From the IMG/VR virus record IMGVR_UViG_3300037961_005010, positions 1-64,000 of that record: a stretch of 64,000 bases of DNA; one strand, 5' to 3'. Position numbers and translations under genes: made by a program. A model generated the notes under the pieces. That model saw nothing but the letters and a program-made list of their open reading frames with translations. It searched no databases and was not told the DNA's origin. The DNA is from a virus. The stretch's first letter is position 1. The number at the start of each line of letters is the position of its first letter. Shown here piece after piece: positions 1 through 7,773 of the stretch.

Positions 1-438
1 CCTTGGGATAGAGTAGTATCACGTTACTTCTTTGCAAAGAAAGTTATAGAAGTTGAAAAGAAAGAACCTGTTGGTAAGCACAAGGTAGATTCCTTTGAAC
101 ACTTTCTAGAGGAAAGATTTGAATGGGGTGATATGAAGTATATGTGGCATAGAGCCATTCGTGGCTGGTATCCAGCATATGATTATGTTACAGACAAAGA
201 AGGAAACATTAAGCCTGATATTCTAAGGTTTGAAAACCTTAACAGCGACCTATGTTTTTACTTCAACATACCTGAAATGACTCGTGCTAGAAATGTTACA
301 GCACTAAACCCAGGTACATATAAAGACTTGTATACGCCAGAAACTATTCAAATAGTTGCCGACTGGTATGCAAAGGACATTGAAACATTTGGATATGACT
401 TTGATACAGGTCCTACTAAAAATTATTGGAATGCATAA
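1..438 (+). CDS. Sulfotransferase-like protein, C-terminal part (5' end outside window)
   Basis: The reading frame is open from base 1, so the gene begins upstream; the first Met inside the window (133) is not a likely start. The visible 145 residues end in a stretch (NPGTYKDLY, then IQIVADWYAKDIETFGYDF) typical of the C-terminal helix of Sulfotransfer_2-type proteins, which use PAPS to sulfate glycans. The PAPS-binding N-terminal P-loop is not in the window, so the family call rests on the C-terminal pattern alone. The stop overlaps the start of the methyltransferase at 438 (TAATG), so it belongs to the same operon of sugar-modifying genes. Confidence 0.55.
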   Translation, partial: PWDRVVSRYFFAKKVIEVEKKEPVGKHKVDSFEHFLEERFEWGDMKYMWHRAIRGWYPAYDYVTDKEGNIKPDILRFENLNSDLCFYFNIPEMTRARNVTALNPGTYKDLYTPETIQIVADWYAKDIETFGYDFDTGPTKNYWNA

Positions 439-923
439 TGACACAACATCCTGAGATGCATAGAAAACTATGGCTCGATGAGCTCATAAAAGAAAACAAC
501 TTTACACTTGGAGCTGAGCTTGGTGTGCATGAAGGCGTGACACACATGTACTTATTGGAAAATAATCCTGATCTAACAATGATCGGAGTTGATTTATATC
601 AAGGAAAGCAAGCAAAGCATTGGGATGTGGTTGCACCTAAGCTAGACAGTGTAGGTGACCGTTCTCGTTTTTACAAAGAAAATACTGCCTCTGCAGCAAA
701 ACATTTTAAAGAAGATGAGATTGACTTTGTATTCATAGATGCAGATCATTCTTATAGAGGTGTTAAAGCAGACATTCAAGCTTGGATGCCAAAAGTTAGA
801 GAAGGTGGTTACATCACAGGTCATGATTGTGACAACTCAGGAGTAAAAAAAGCTTTAGTTGAAATCTTTGGTAGTGATGGATATGAAACAGCTTGGGATG
901 AAGTGTGGTACGTACAAAAATGA
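438..923 (+). CDS. Class I SAM-dependent methyltransferase (Methyltransf_24 type)
   Basis: 161 residues. Residues 26-33 (AELGVHEG) are the SAM-binding glycine motif I, VDLY (51-54) ends strand 2 with the acidic ribose ligand, DADHSYRGV (101-109) is the motif typical of Methyltransf_24, and GGYITGHD follows at 123-130. I chose the ATG at 438, which overlaps the previous stop, over an in-frame TTG at 426. The substrate is unknown; its neighbours (sulfotransferase-like, FkbM-type methyltransferase, glycosyltransferases) point to a sugar or sugar-linked acceptor. Confidence 0.75.
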   Translation: MTQHPEMHRKLWLDELIKENNFTLGAELGVHEGVTHMYLLENNPDLTMIGVDLYQGKQAKHWDVVAPKLDSVGDRSRFYKENTASAAKHFKEDEIDFVFIDADHSYRGVKADIQAWMPKVREGGYITGHDCDNSGVKKALVEIFGSDGYETAWDEVWYVQK

Positions 924-1498
924 AGAACGTTTTTATTGATTTAGGCGCTGGCTCTGGCGATGATATAAAAGGTTACTATAAGTTAGCTTCAGACAATAAA
1001 AACCATGAAGTACATGCCTTTGAACCAAACCCCAAGCGTACAGCTGGTATTAAAAAAAGGTATCCAAACATAAACACATACACTGCTGCAGCTGGTCTCA
1101 AAGAAGGCACTGTAAAGTTATACTTAGGTAAGAGTCTTAATACAAGCTCTACTAATAAGAATAAAGTTAGCATAAGTACAGATAAATTCATAGAAGCACC
1201 AGTTATAGATATTCCAACATGGTTAAAAAATAACTTCACCACAGAAGACTACATTACAATGGTGATTGACATTGAAGGTGGAGAGTATGATTTGCTTCAA
1301 GGCATGTATGATGCAGGCCTTTGGAGTTGGATTAATGAAATGTATGTAGAGTTTCATGGAACAAAACTGAAGGGGTTTGATATGCAAATAGAAAACGATC
1401 TTACAGATAAATTGATTGAATTTTATGGCGATAACGTATACATTTTTCGTAAGCATAACCACGATCAATTTGTAAAGTTAAACGCAGAAGGTGCATAA
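920..1498 (+). CDS. FkbM-family SAM-dependent methyltransferase
   Basis: 192 residues. It shows the SAM motif IDLGAGSGDD (6-15), the acidic strand-2 motif FEPNP (34-38) and the FkbM signature VIDIEGGEYDLLQGM in the second half. FkbM enzymes are O-methyltransferases, often acting on sugars or polyketides. The ATG at 920 overlaps the upstream stop by ATGA; an in-frame GTG at 905 lies inside the upstream gene and is less likely. The acceptor cannot be told from sequence. Confidence 0.75.
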   Translation: MKNVFIDLGAGSGDDIKGYYKLASDNKNHEVHAFEPNPKRTAGIKKRYPNINTYTAAAGLKEGTVKLYLGKSLNTSSTNKNKVSISTDKFIEAPVIDIPTWLKNNFTTEDYITMVIDIEGGEYDLLQGMYDAGLWSWINEMYVEFHGTKLKGFDMQIENDLTDKLIEFYGDNVYIFRKHNHDQFVKLNAEGA

Positions 1499-2115
1499 TG
1501 CTTGAACAATTATTGAATAAGTATGGGTCTGATAAAGCGAATAAGCATCACTATCATAAAGTCTATGAACCTGAATTTGATGGAATGCGTAACCTTCCTA
1601 TAAATTTTTTAGAGATAGGAATAGGCAAAGGGCAGAGCATCCAAGGACTTATTGATTTCTTTCCAAAAGCACAGTTTTATGCAATCGATACATTTGGTCG
1701 TATAGATCCAAAAGACATACCTGTTTTAAAGAATGAAAGAGTTAAGTGGGCTAGATGCGATTCAACTAAAACCAATACACGTGATCTTATTGATACCATC
1801 TGGAGTGATGTAAAGTTTGACATTATTATAGACAATGGTGTTCATACTCCCCGAGCCAATGGTCAAACTTTTAATGTCTTTTATCCTTTGCTCAATGATG
1901 AAGGCATGTATTTTGTAGAGAGTATGTGGCCATTACACCTGATGGATAAAGAAGAAATGAAACACCCTTGGATTGAGAAACATCCTGACAGGTATAATAA
2001 ATCAGAGATGGATTACTTTATGGAGCAAATTCCGTATGCTACAAAAGCTACAGAGTTTGACTTAAGATTCTCATCAGGTCATCCTGACAGTTACATTATA
2101 AAGATTGACAAATGA
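1498..2115 (+). CDS. Class I SAM-dependent methyltransferase
   Basis: 205 residues. The motif FLEIGIGKGQSI (about 37-48) is the SAM-binding loop, YAIDTFG (61-67) the strand-2 region, and FDIIIDNGVHTPRANGQTF resembles the post-II region of small-molecule or cephalosporin-hydroxylase-like methyltransferases. The N-terminal LLNKYGSDK and YHKVYEP patterns are common in sugar-cluster methyltransferases of this type. It starts on the TAATG overlap with the FkbM gene and ends ATGA-coupled to the glycosyltransferase at 2112. Third methyltransferase in a row in this island. Confidence 0.7.
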   Translation: MLEQLLNKYGSDKANKHHYHKVYEPEFDGMRNLPINFLEIGIGKGQSIQGLIDFFPKAQFYAIDTFGRIDPKDIPVLKNERVKWARCDSTKTNTRDLIDTIWSDVKFDIIIDNGVHTPRANGQTFNVFYPLLNDEGMYFVESMWPLHLMDKEEMKHPWIEKHPDRYNKSEMDYFMEQIPYATKATEFDLRFSSGHPDSYIIKIDK

Positions 2116-2807
2116 AAGCATATGCAATAGTTGTAAAAGATAATCAGGTCTCTGAGAAGGGATATGAAAATCTAGTTAAAAGTTCTAAGAGTGTAGGCAA
2201 TAAATTTAAAGTCAAGAAGTTTGATGCTGTTACACCTAGATCAGTTGATAACATCATGATAGAATCTGAAGTAAAGTGGAACTATCCATGGGAAGGTGAG
2301 ATAACTGATTTTTCCACCGGCCTGACAAAGAAATCATACCCTACAAAAGATAAGAGAAAACGAATGGCTTGTTCTATGAGTCATTTTCTTTTATGGCAGC
2401 AATCTTTTCATGAGCAAGAACCAATCTTGATATTAGAACATGATGCTATGTTTACTAATCGTATAGATTTTGATATAATGAAAACTAAGTTTAAGATATT
2501 AGGGATAAACAACCCTTTAATGGCGACTCGTAAGTCTCATGATTATTATGATAAGATAGTAAAATCATATGATTCTTATCAATACGCGCCATACATAGAT
2601 CAAGATATAAAAGTTCCACAAGGTTTGGCAGGAAACTCTGCATACATAGTATCGCCACAAGGAGCTGAAAAACTTATAAGCTTGACATATGAACATGGCC
2701 TGTGGCCGAATGACGCTATAATGTGTCGACAACTAATAATGGGATTAGGTGTAACACGTAAGTTTTACACTAGAGTCCAAGGATTACCGAGTACAACAAC
2801 GCTATGA
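2112..2807 (+). CDS. Glycosyltransferase family 25-like protein
   Basis: 231 residues. KKFDAVTP (35-42), CSMSHFLLW (87-95) and LEHDAMF (108-114) follow the order seen in GT25 LPS beta-galactosyltransferases: N-terminal strand, the 'SH..lw' helix, then the acidic metal/nucleotide-sugar site. The later GNSAYIVSPQGAEKLI matches the GT25 'ayiis..gA..ll' segment. It is a likely cytoplasmic enzyme using a nucleotide sugar; acceptor unknown. It forms a tandem pair with the gene at 2804, overlapping by 4 bases. Confidence 0.7.
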   Translation: MKAYAIVVKDNQVSEKGYENLVKSSKSVGNKFKVKKFDAVTPRSVDNIMIESEVKWNYPWEGEITDFSTGLTKKSYPTKDKRKRMACSMSHFLLWQQSFHEQEPILILEHDAMFTNRIDFDIMKTKFKILGINNPLMATRKSHDYYDKIVKSYDSYQYAPYIDQDIKVPQGLAGNSAYIVSPQGAEKLISLTYEHGLWPNDAIMCRQLIMGLGVTRKFYTRVQGLPSTTTL

Positions 2808-3451
2808 ATTATTATGTAATACAAGTAGGTGATATACCTCAATCAGTACAAGCCGCTAAGAGATGCATTGAATCAGGTTACAGGCATGGAGTATCAATAA
2901 AGAAGTTTGATGCTGTTACGCCTCGTAACTGTGACATATACGAAGTTGCACGTATGAATGGAATAGATGTTGAAGGATTTAGAGAGGTGTACTCTCGATT
3001 TGAAAATTGCTTGGCAGCTTTTTTATCTCACTTCCAGCTATGGAAGATATCAGTTGAGCATCAAGAAGATCTTACTATATTTGAACATGATGCAGTGATA
3101 GTGAATCAACTAAACAGTGACATACCTTTCGACAAAGTTATGACACTAGGCAAACCATCATACGGACAATACAGAACTCCAAACTTTCTTGGTACAGGAC
3201 CACTTACACAAAAGGCATACTTCAAAGGTGCACATGCCTACAGCGTAAAACCTGCTGGCGCTGAAGAACTCATAAAACAAGCGAGAATAAAAGCAAGACC
3301 AACGGATGTATTCTTAAACATTCATACTTTCCCTTGGCTACAGGAAAATTATCCTTGGAAGGTGGAAGTAAAAGAATCATTTTCTACTATACAAAAGATT
3401 GAAGGCTGTAGAGCTAAGCATGGATACGGCGAAGGCTATGAGTTACTCTAA
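2804..3451 (+). CDS. Glycosyltransferase family 25-like protein, paralogue of 2112-2807
   Basis: 215 residues with the same layout as its upstream neighbour: KKFDAVTP (33-40), CLAAFLSHFQLW (69-80) and FEHDAVI (93-99), then a GAHAYSVKPAGAEELI segment. The two share this plan but little further sequence, so they are divergent duplicates or separately acquired relatives. GT25 activity is inferred from motifs only. The end overlaps the next gene's ATG at 3438. Confidence 0.65.
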   Translation: MNYYVIQVGDIPQSVQAAKRCIESGYRHGVSIKKFDAVTPRNCDIYEVARMNGIDVEGFREVYSRFENCLAAFLSHFQLWKISVEHQEDLTIFEHDAVIVNQLNSDIPFDKVMTLGKPSYGQYRTPNFLGTGPLTQKAYFKGAHAYSVKPAGAEELIKQARIKARPTDVFLNIHTFPWLQENYPWKVEVKESFSTIQKIEGCRAKHGYGEGYELL

Positions 3452-4043
3452 TCTATTCATCACAGCTTATGACAAAAGTAACGAGTGGATGCTCGAGTGG
3501 TTTCTTAGTAACTTTACCAAACATAATAATACTCCTATACTTCCATATGACTTTGACACGTTTAAAACTCCAGTTGATAGTTCAAAAAATTGGTTTAAAA
3601 AACCATTTGCTATGATAGACGCGGCTAAGCAAGCAGACAAAGTTTGCTGGATAGATTTAGATTGCCACGTTCAAGGATCTATAGACGACATATTTGACTA
3701 CATTGAACCTAATAAGCTTGCTATGGTAGAGGATTTACCGTGGAGCAATAGGAGAGGTGAACGCTGGCACAACTCAGGTGTAGTTGCATTTCAAGGTAGA
3801 CCTATGATATTAGACACTTGGGCAGCACAGGTATCACTATCACCAGACGTAGGTGATCAAGAAGTTTTACACTCAATAGTAAGACACGATATGAAAAGAC
3901 TTATAAACATAACTGACTTGCCTAGGAGATACAATACACTTCGTCTTGATGTAATAGATAATACTGTACCAAGTGACATGAAAGTTATGCATTGGACAGG
4001 TGCAAAAGGGAAAGAAAAGATTTGGAGTTTGATTAATGAGTAG
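3438..4043 (+). CDS. Glycosyltransferase-like protein with a DxD site
   Basis: About 201 residues when started at the ATG at 3438, 14 bases inside the upstream gene; TTG (3399) and ATG (3420) alternatives would make unusually long overlaps. CWIDLDCHV (70-78) contains the DxD metal/nucleotide-sugar motif and HNSGVVAFQG is the aromatic/Asn-rich acceptor-side loop typical of GT-A enzymes resembling GT8. MKVMHWTGAKGKEK near the end matches the C-terminal 'H..G..KPW' segment of GT8-like proteins. Confidence 0.6.
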   Translation: MSYSNLFITAYDKSNEWMLEWFLSNFTKHNNTPILPYDFDTFKTPVDSSKNWFKKPFAMIDAAKQADKVCWIDLDCHVQGSIDDIFDYIEPNKLAMVEDLPWSNRRGERWHNSGVVAFQGRPMILDTWAAQVSLSPDVGDQEVLHSIVRHDMKRLINITDLPRRYNTLRLDVIDNTVPSDMKVMHWTGAKGKEKIWSLINE

Positions 4044-4641
4044 GGTGGCCCATATAATAGGAAATGGAAAATCGTCTGCAACATATAAGCCGGCTAAAGG
4101 ATTGAAAATAACATGTAACCTTCCTCCTTTCGAAATAGATAACGTTTACACTACAACTATCGTAGACTTTAAAATGTGTAAAGCTATAGATGAGGGAAGC
4201 GTTACTATACCAGGAGACTGGGTCCTAGGAGCAAGACCAAAGAAATATTGTGAAATGTTTCCTAGGTTCAGAATGAAATTTGCTGGACAAATGAAACAAT
4301 TTTATACACATCTTCCTAAGTATGCTCCAGATTTTACAGCGTTCAATTGCGGACACATGGCTACACACTACACTGCTAAAAAGTTAGGTGCTGATGAGAT
4401 ACACATGTATGGATTTGACACTATCTTTGCTTTTGATATTACTAGCACTTCAGATTTAGTTTTAAAGTCTGACAGACAAACAGGAAATACTCAAAGGTTG
4501 ACTAATAACTGGCGACCTATATGGGAAGGCATATTCAAAGAGTTTAAAGACACACAGTTTGTATTGTATTACTATAAAGAAGTTGATCCCTTAATCACAT
4601 TATCAGAAAACGTAGAGGTAAGAGTGGTAAAAAAGAAATGA
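4036..4641 (+). CDS. Putative sialyltransferase/DUF115-like glycosyltransferase
   Basis: 201 residues. HIIGNGKSSATY at the N terminus resembles the 'vGnGpS' nucleotide-sugar loop of sialyltransferase-like and DUF115 proteins, and FNCGHMATHYTAKKLGADE then MYGFDTIF resembles their second conserved block. This is a motif-level guess; a non-transferase member of the same fold is possible. The start overlaps the stop of the DxD glycosyltransferase, and its own stop is coupled to a 34-residue ORF. Confidence 0.45.
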   Translation: MSRVAHIIGNGKSSATYKPAKGLKITCNLPPFEIDNVYTTTIVDFKMCKAIDEGSVTIPGDWVLGARPKKYCEMFPRFRMKFAGQMKQFYTHLPKYAPDFTAFNCGHMATHYTAKKLGADEIHMYGFDTIFAFDITSTSDLVLKSDRQTGNTQRLTNNWRPIWEGIFKEFKDTQFVLYYYKEVDPLITLSENVEVRVVKKK

Positions 4642-4742
4642 TAAAAGACAGCAGCGATAGAAATGATGATCCATGCGATGACATAACGGATCATAATAGG
4701 TTATCAGACTGGATCAGATACAAAAAACCTGTAAGTAATTGA
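4638..4742 (+). CDS. Small hypothetical protein (34 aa)
   Basis: An ATG at 4638 overlaps the previous stop as ATGA and opens a 34-codon frame rich in Asp and Ser (MIKDSSDRNDDPCDD at its start). It is supported only by the coupling pattern common to every gene in this operon. The last codons lie inside the first copy of the repeated element upstream of the next promoter. Function unknown. Confidence 0.4.
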   Translation: MIKDSSDRNDDPCDDITDHNRLSDWIRYKKPVSN

Positions 4743-4788
4743 TAACAAACGAAAATAAAAAACGTAAGTAGTTGATTTCAAACGAAAC
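4731..4788 (+). repeat. Tandem pair of 25-bp promoter-upstream elements
   Basis: Two near-identical copies, 4731-4755 and 4764-4788, 33 bp apart (about three helical turns). The shared core is GTAAGTARTTGAT followed by CAAACGAAA. Related single copies sit upstream of the promoters at 8269, 9654 and 11469. In the second copy TTGA-TT-TCAA is a perfect short inverted repeat. Fixed placement just upstream of -35 boxes suggests an operator or activator site. Confidence 0.6.
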
Positions 4789-4795
4789 CTTTTCC

Positions 4796-4824
4796 TTTAC
4801 ATTCCTATTTTCTTATGGTATACT
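4796..4824 (+). promoter_or_regulatory. Sigma70-type early promoter P1
   Basis: TTTACA (4796-4801), a 17-bp spacer and TATACT (4819-4824) preceded by TGG, an extended -10. The same arrangement recurs at 8269, 9654, 11469 and 13317. It stands 30 bp before the ATG at 4855 and probably drives the 4855-6679 genes. Confidence 0.8.
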
Positions 4825-4854
4825 GCTTATATAAGGAATAAAAAGGAATCTAAA

Positions 4855-5118
4855 ATGGAAAATCTTGGAATCAACTATCTTAGTGCTAACGAAGCCGGAT
4901 TGATTATGCATATCGAAACTAGAAATGGTGAGATCATTCGCCGTGCTGATACTCTCGAAGATGGCATTAACTTAGTGGATAAATATGGATTAGCAGATAC
5001 AGTTATGGGTTCTTCTAGCATGGACTTCGGTACTGAAGAAGGATTCACTAAAGATTCTGGTCCAAAAGATTTCTGGAATGCAATCATAAAAGTTTCTCAA
5101 GCTAGGGGGTTAGTGTAA
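4855..5118 (+). CDS. Hypothetical early protein (87 aa)
   Basis: First gene behind promoter P1, with an AAGGAATC Shine-Dalgarno-like stretch just upstream. The 87-residue product is acidic, with no cysteine and no membrane segment; I recognise no domain. The stop is fused to the next start as TAATG, so it is translationally coupled with 5118-5474. Confidence 0.65.
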   Translation: MENLGINYLSANEAGLIMHIETRNGEIIRRADTLEDGINLVDKYGLADTVMGSSSMDFGTEEGFTKDSGPKDFWNAIIKVSQARGLV

Positions 5119-5474
5119 TGTATAGCGGATATCAGGAAAAATTGTTCAGTAATTCATGGGGTGTAAACTCTGGTTTTGAAACTGTACGTGATCAGCTCAA
5201 CGAGTTGATTCCACTTGAAGGTGCCTGTGAGAATCCACGAACTAAGAACAAAGCACTTGACAAGTTTCGTCGAGCTCAGAACGCTGCCTACGATCTTTTC
5301 AATAATGGCCTATGCAATAAGCGTGGTCTGTTCAACCAGATCTATGGATTTGCTCCAACAATGAGAGATACTGACAATGCTCGTCGCATGCAGTGGTCTC
5401 ACTGGGAGGATAGAGTCGAGGAAGTCTTGACTCCTATCATCATTGCTGCTGCTCTTGAACAGGGGATAAAGTAA
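5118..5474 (+). CDS. Hypothetical protein (118 aa)
   Basis: A soluble, mostly helical-looking protein with an Arg/Asn-rich centre (RTKNKALDKFRRAQNAAYDL) and several Trp residues (SHWED). No catalytic motif is recognised. Start on TAATG overlap, end one base before the ATG at 5475, so it sits in the middle of the P1 operon. Confidence 0.65.
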   Translation: MYSGYQEKLFSNSWGVNSGFETVRDQLNELIPLEGACENPRTKNKALDKFRRAQNAAYDLFNNGLCNKRGLFNQIYGFAPTMRDTDNARRMQWSHWEDRVEEVLTPIIIAAALEQGIK

Positions 5475-5747
5475 ATGTTAAAAGGAGAAACCATAGGGCA
5501 AATTGTGTTTCATATCATTGATAATGACATACACATGCCTCTCATAAAAGGTAAAGCCAATAGAGGTAATATAGAAGATCAGATCATTATCGGGCTTTAC
5601 TCACAAAAGATTCCACCTATCAACGGCAGTGATGTCGATATGATAGTGGAGCTAGTAGACGAGTTGATTGAGAATGACGCAGTCAACTTCGGTCGAGATT
5701 ATCTACAAAAAGGAATCAACAATGAAGAAAGAAGAGACCAATGCTAA
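5475..5747 (+). CDS. Hypothetical protein (90 aa)
   Basis: The start directly follows the previous stop (TAAATG), with AGGGG about 12 bases upstream of the ATG. Small acidic protein with a predicted C-terminal helix (VDMIVELVDELIE). No recognised family. It overlaps the glycine-zipper gene by 7 bases. Confidence 0.6.
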   Translation: MLKGETIGQIVFHIIDNDIHMPLIKGKANRGNIEDQIIIGLYSQKIPPINGSDVDMIVELVDELIENDAVNFGRDYLQKGINNEERRDQC

Positions 5748-6217
5748 AAGTAAATCTAATTGCCTGTGTGATTGGGGCGAGCCTTGTAACGGCGCCTGTG
5801 ATGGCAGATGCTGTTAAGGCAGAAGTAAAAGATTACTACAAAACAGTCACTGAAATGGTACCGTACTACAAGACTGAGTGCGCTACGGTTGATGTTCCTA
5901 TCTATGGAACTACTACTCAACAAGGTAACGCCGCAGGTGGTGCCTTAGCTGGCATGATCATTGGTGGCATCTTAGGTAAAGGTGCAACTGGCGACGATAA
6001 AGGTGCAGCAGTAGGTGCAATCATGGGTGGACTAGTCGGAGCAGACAAAGGTGCAAAACCAAAGACTGGTCAGGTCATAACTGGTTATAGAAAACAAAGA
6101 CAGTGCCAGAAAGTAGAGCACTGGAGAAATGAACAGCGAAGAACTTATGACTATTCAACTATCTCCTGGATGGAGAACGGTCAAAGAGTCACATTGGAGT
6201 TCTTTAGACCAAACTAA
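5741..6217 (+). CDS. Exported glycine-zipper (17-kDa antigen/SlyB-like) protein
   Basis: 158 residues. Residues 1 to about 22 form a classical signal peptide (hydrophobic IACVIGASLVTAPV, then AxA-like ADA); there is no lipobox Cys, so not a lipoprotein. Residues about 65-105 hold a double glycine zipper (GGALAGMIIGGILGKG, then GAAVGAIMGGLVGADKG), as in 17-kDa surface antigen and SlyB families, which insert in or associate with the outer membrane. Two Cys (YKTEC and RQCQ) could form a disulfide. In a phage this could alter the envelope, for example superinfection exclusion; that role is inference. Confidence 0.7.
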   Translation: MLKVNLIACVIGASLVTAPVMADAVKAEVKDYYKTVTEMVPYYKTECATVDVPIYGTTTQQGNAAGGALAGMIIGGILGKGATGDDKGAAVGAIMGGLVGADKGAKPKTGQVITGYRKQRQCQKVEHWRNEQRRTYDYSTISWMENGQRVTLEFFRPN

Positions 6218-6234
6218 ATCATAGGAGGTGAGAG

Positions 6235-6564
6235 ATGGATCCCTTAACCATCGCCGCTATGCTACTCGTCGTAGCGTTGAATAACGGCATAGAAGAAAAC
6301 AAAGCAAAGATATCGTTTCAAGAAGAGCAGATCATATACCTAGAGTCTGAGGTTGAAGCGAATCAACAACTACTTCATGACTTGAACATGGCCATGGGAG
6401 CAGAAGTTCAAGCTCTAATCCAGCAAGACATGGCTCATGCAGGATCGATCTCAGCGGTAGGTGCTGAGTCAAACTTATCAGATCAAATGCTGATAGATAG
6501 AATAGATCGACTAAAAGAAAAGGTTGACTTTCTAGACAACAAGATCATAGAACTCTATGACTGA
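6235..6564 (+). CDS. Small membrane-anchored coiled-coil protein (109 aa)
   Basis: Preceded by a near-perfect Shine-Dalgarno (AGGAGGTGAGAG, then ATG), so likely strongly translated. Residues 3-16 are hydrophobic (LTIAAMLLVVAL), a weak signal anchor. The rest is Glu/Gln/Leu-rich with heptad-like spacing ending RIDRLKEKVDFLDNKI. The topology resembles inner-membrane spanins, but no lipoprotein partner is next to it, so the lysis role is only a possibility. Confidence 0.6.
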   Translation: MDPLTIAAMLLVVALNNGIEENKAKISFQEEQIIYLESEVEANQQLLHDLNMAMGAEVQALIQQDMAHAGSISAVGAESNLSDQMLIDRIDRLKEKVDFLDNKIIELYD

Positions 6565-6679
6565 GAAAGAGCCGATAAGATACTATGAGTGGATGCTTTG
6601 GAAACTGAGGCAAGAGCGAGAAAAAGATGAAGAGTTGGAAAGACCTGTACGACAGTCACAAGCTGACGATATTCGTTGA
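6557..6679 (+). CDS. Small hypothetical protein (40 aa), overlapping
   Basis: The ATG at 6557 lies 8 bases inside the upstream gene and opens 40 codons with charged and aromatic composition (YYEWMLWKLRQEREKDEEL). It overlaps the start of the radical SAM gene (6627) by 53 bases in another frame, which is long for this phage, so either this ORF is a leader-type coupler or it is not translated. Function unknown. Confidence 0.35.
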   Translation: MTEKEPIRYYEWMLWKLRQEREKDEELERPVRQSQADDIR

Positions 6680-7451
6680 CATAAGTACGTACTGTAACGC
6701 AGGTTGTCCACAGTGTCACAGGACAGACTTCGAGAACGGAGGCCTGCGAAAAGTAGGTTGGCTTCCTCTCATCAGGTGGTCTCTTCAAGAGTTCAAGGAA
6801 GCATACGATCCAGAGCTCATCAGGCGTACTGACGGGTGGGAGATATGTGGCACTTGGGGCGACCCCATAATGTGTAAGGAGATGTATGAGATAGCCGAGT
6901 ACATCCTTACGATAAACCCTCGAACAGAACTCACGATAGACACAAACGGATCAGTCAGGCCTCTGAGCTGGTGGAAGAAGTTTGGAGAACTATCCTCTCT
7001 GTGCGTTGACAAGGGTATAATACGCTGTGACTTTGCGGTAGAGGGTATCAATCAAGAGATGCACGCTCACTATCGAAGACTCACTGACCTGAGTAAAGTA
7101 CTGGCTAACATGAAGGCCTTCACTGACGCAGGAGGTAAGGCCAAGGGGTTCTGCGTCGTACACAGACACAATCAAGACTATCTGCAAGAGATAATGGATC
7201 TCTGTCAGGCTCACGGAGCGATGACGGTAGACTACGTAGAGAACAATCGATTCTATGACGGGCCGAGCTTCGAGTTCACGAACGAGTACGATGAGATAGA
7301 CGAGATAGAGCAGATCAAGGGTGAGTACAAGAAGCCTAAGTACGTTCGAGACGCTCAGTCAGACTGGAAGACGAGAGTAGAGTTCAACCCCGCTCTAAAA
7401 GAAATGGTAGAGAAAGCGAGTCAGGTAGATGAAGAAGAAGACATACATTAG
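6627..7451 (+). CDS. Radical SAM protein, N-terminal catalytic part
   Basis: 274 residues. CNAGCPQC at 23-30 gives Cys23, Cys27 and Cys30, the CxxxCxxC ligand set for the SAM-cleaving 4Fe-4S cluster. CGTWGDPIM is the 'GGEP'-like strand-2 SAM contact and ELTIDTNGS follows as in SPASM-type enzymes. The frame ends at 7451, just where a SPASM C-terminal domain normally begins; that domain is in the +1 frame at 7429. The pair acts as one split enzyme or as a frameshifted one. Substrate unknown; peptide or small-molecule modification is typical of the superfamily. Codon use is more G+C-rich than the neighbouring island. Confidence 0.75.
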   Translation: MKSWKDLYDSHKLTIFVDISTYCNAGCPQCHRTDFENGGLRKVGWLPLIRWSLQEFKEAYDPELIRRTDGWEICGTWGDPIMCKEMYEIAEYILTINPRTELTIDTNGSVRPLSWWKKFGELSSLCVDKGIIRCDFAVEGINQEMHAHYRRLTDLSKVLANMKAFTDAGGKAKGFCVVHRHNQDYLQEIMDLCQAHGAMTVDYVENNRFYDGPSFEFTNEYDEIDEIEQIKGEYKKPKYVRDAQSDWKTRVEFNPALKEMVEKASQVDEEEDIH

Positions 7452-7749
7452 GTGCTCATGGATGGAGATGAGAAGAATACTCGTCAATCCAGACGGACAG
7501 GTCTGGCCGTGCTGCTACTTCTGCAACTCAAGTTTCAGCTCAGATCACGCTCGACCTGACAAGGACATGAACGAAAAAGTCTTTCAAGAGTACTATAAGC
7601 ACAAGGACGAGCTCAATCTCAAGAAGAACTCTATGGAGTCTATACTTAATCACGAGTGGTTCACGCAAACTCTGCCAGAATCATGGGAAAAAGAAGAGAC
7701 TCGAGTATCACATTGCCGTCGGTTTTGCGAACACTATGCAGAAGAATGA
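7429..7749 (+). CDS. SPASM-like auxiliary iron-sulfur domain of the radical SAM protein
   Basis: 106 residues overlapping the radical SAM gene by 23 bases, +1 frame. NPDGQVWPCCYFCN is the classic SPASM 'dG.v.pCC' core, and SHCRRFCEHY supplies the final cysteines expected to bind an auxiliary cluster. The start ATG lies in a GAAGAAGAAG run, with AGGT close upstream, so independent re-initiation is possible; the ribosome could also shift in the run. A genuine split gene, a programmed shift and a recent frameshift mutation are all open. Confidence 0.7.
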   Translation: MKKKTYIRCSWMEMRRILVNPDGQVWPCCYFCNSSFSSDHARPDKDMNEKVFQEYYKHKDELNLKKNSMESILNHEWFTQTLPESWEKEETRVSHCRRFCEHYAEE

Positions 7750-7773
7750 CAACTGCATATGAAATCTATACTA

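Noticed and set aside
4731-4788. CRISPR-like repeat
   Set aside because: There are only two adjacent copies with an 8-base gap, and other copies are tied to promoters, so it is a regulatory element.
6235-6564. Inner-membrane spanin
   Set aside because: The topology fits, but no lipobox-containing outer-membrane partner or holin/endolysin gene is close by, and it sits in an early region.
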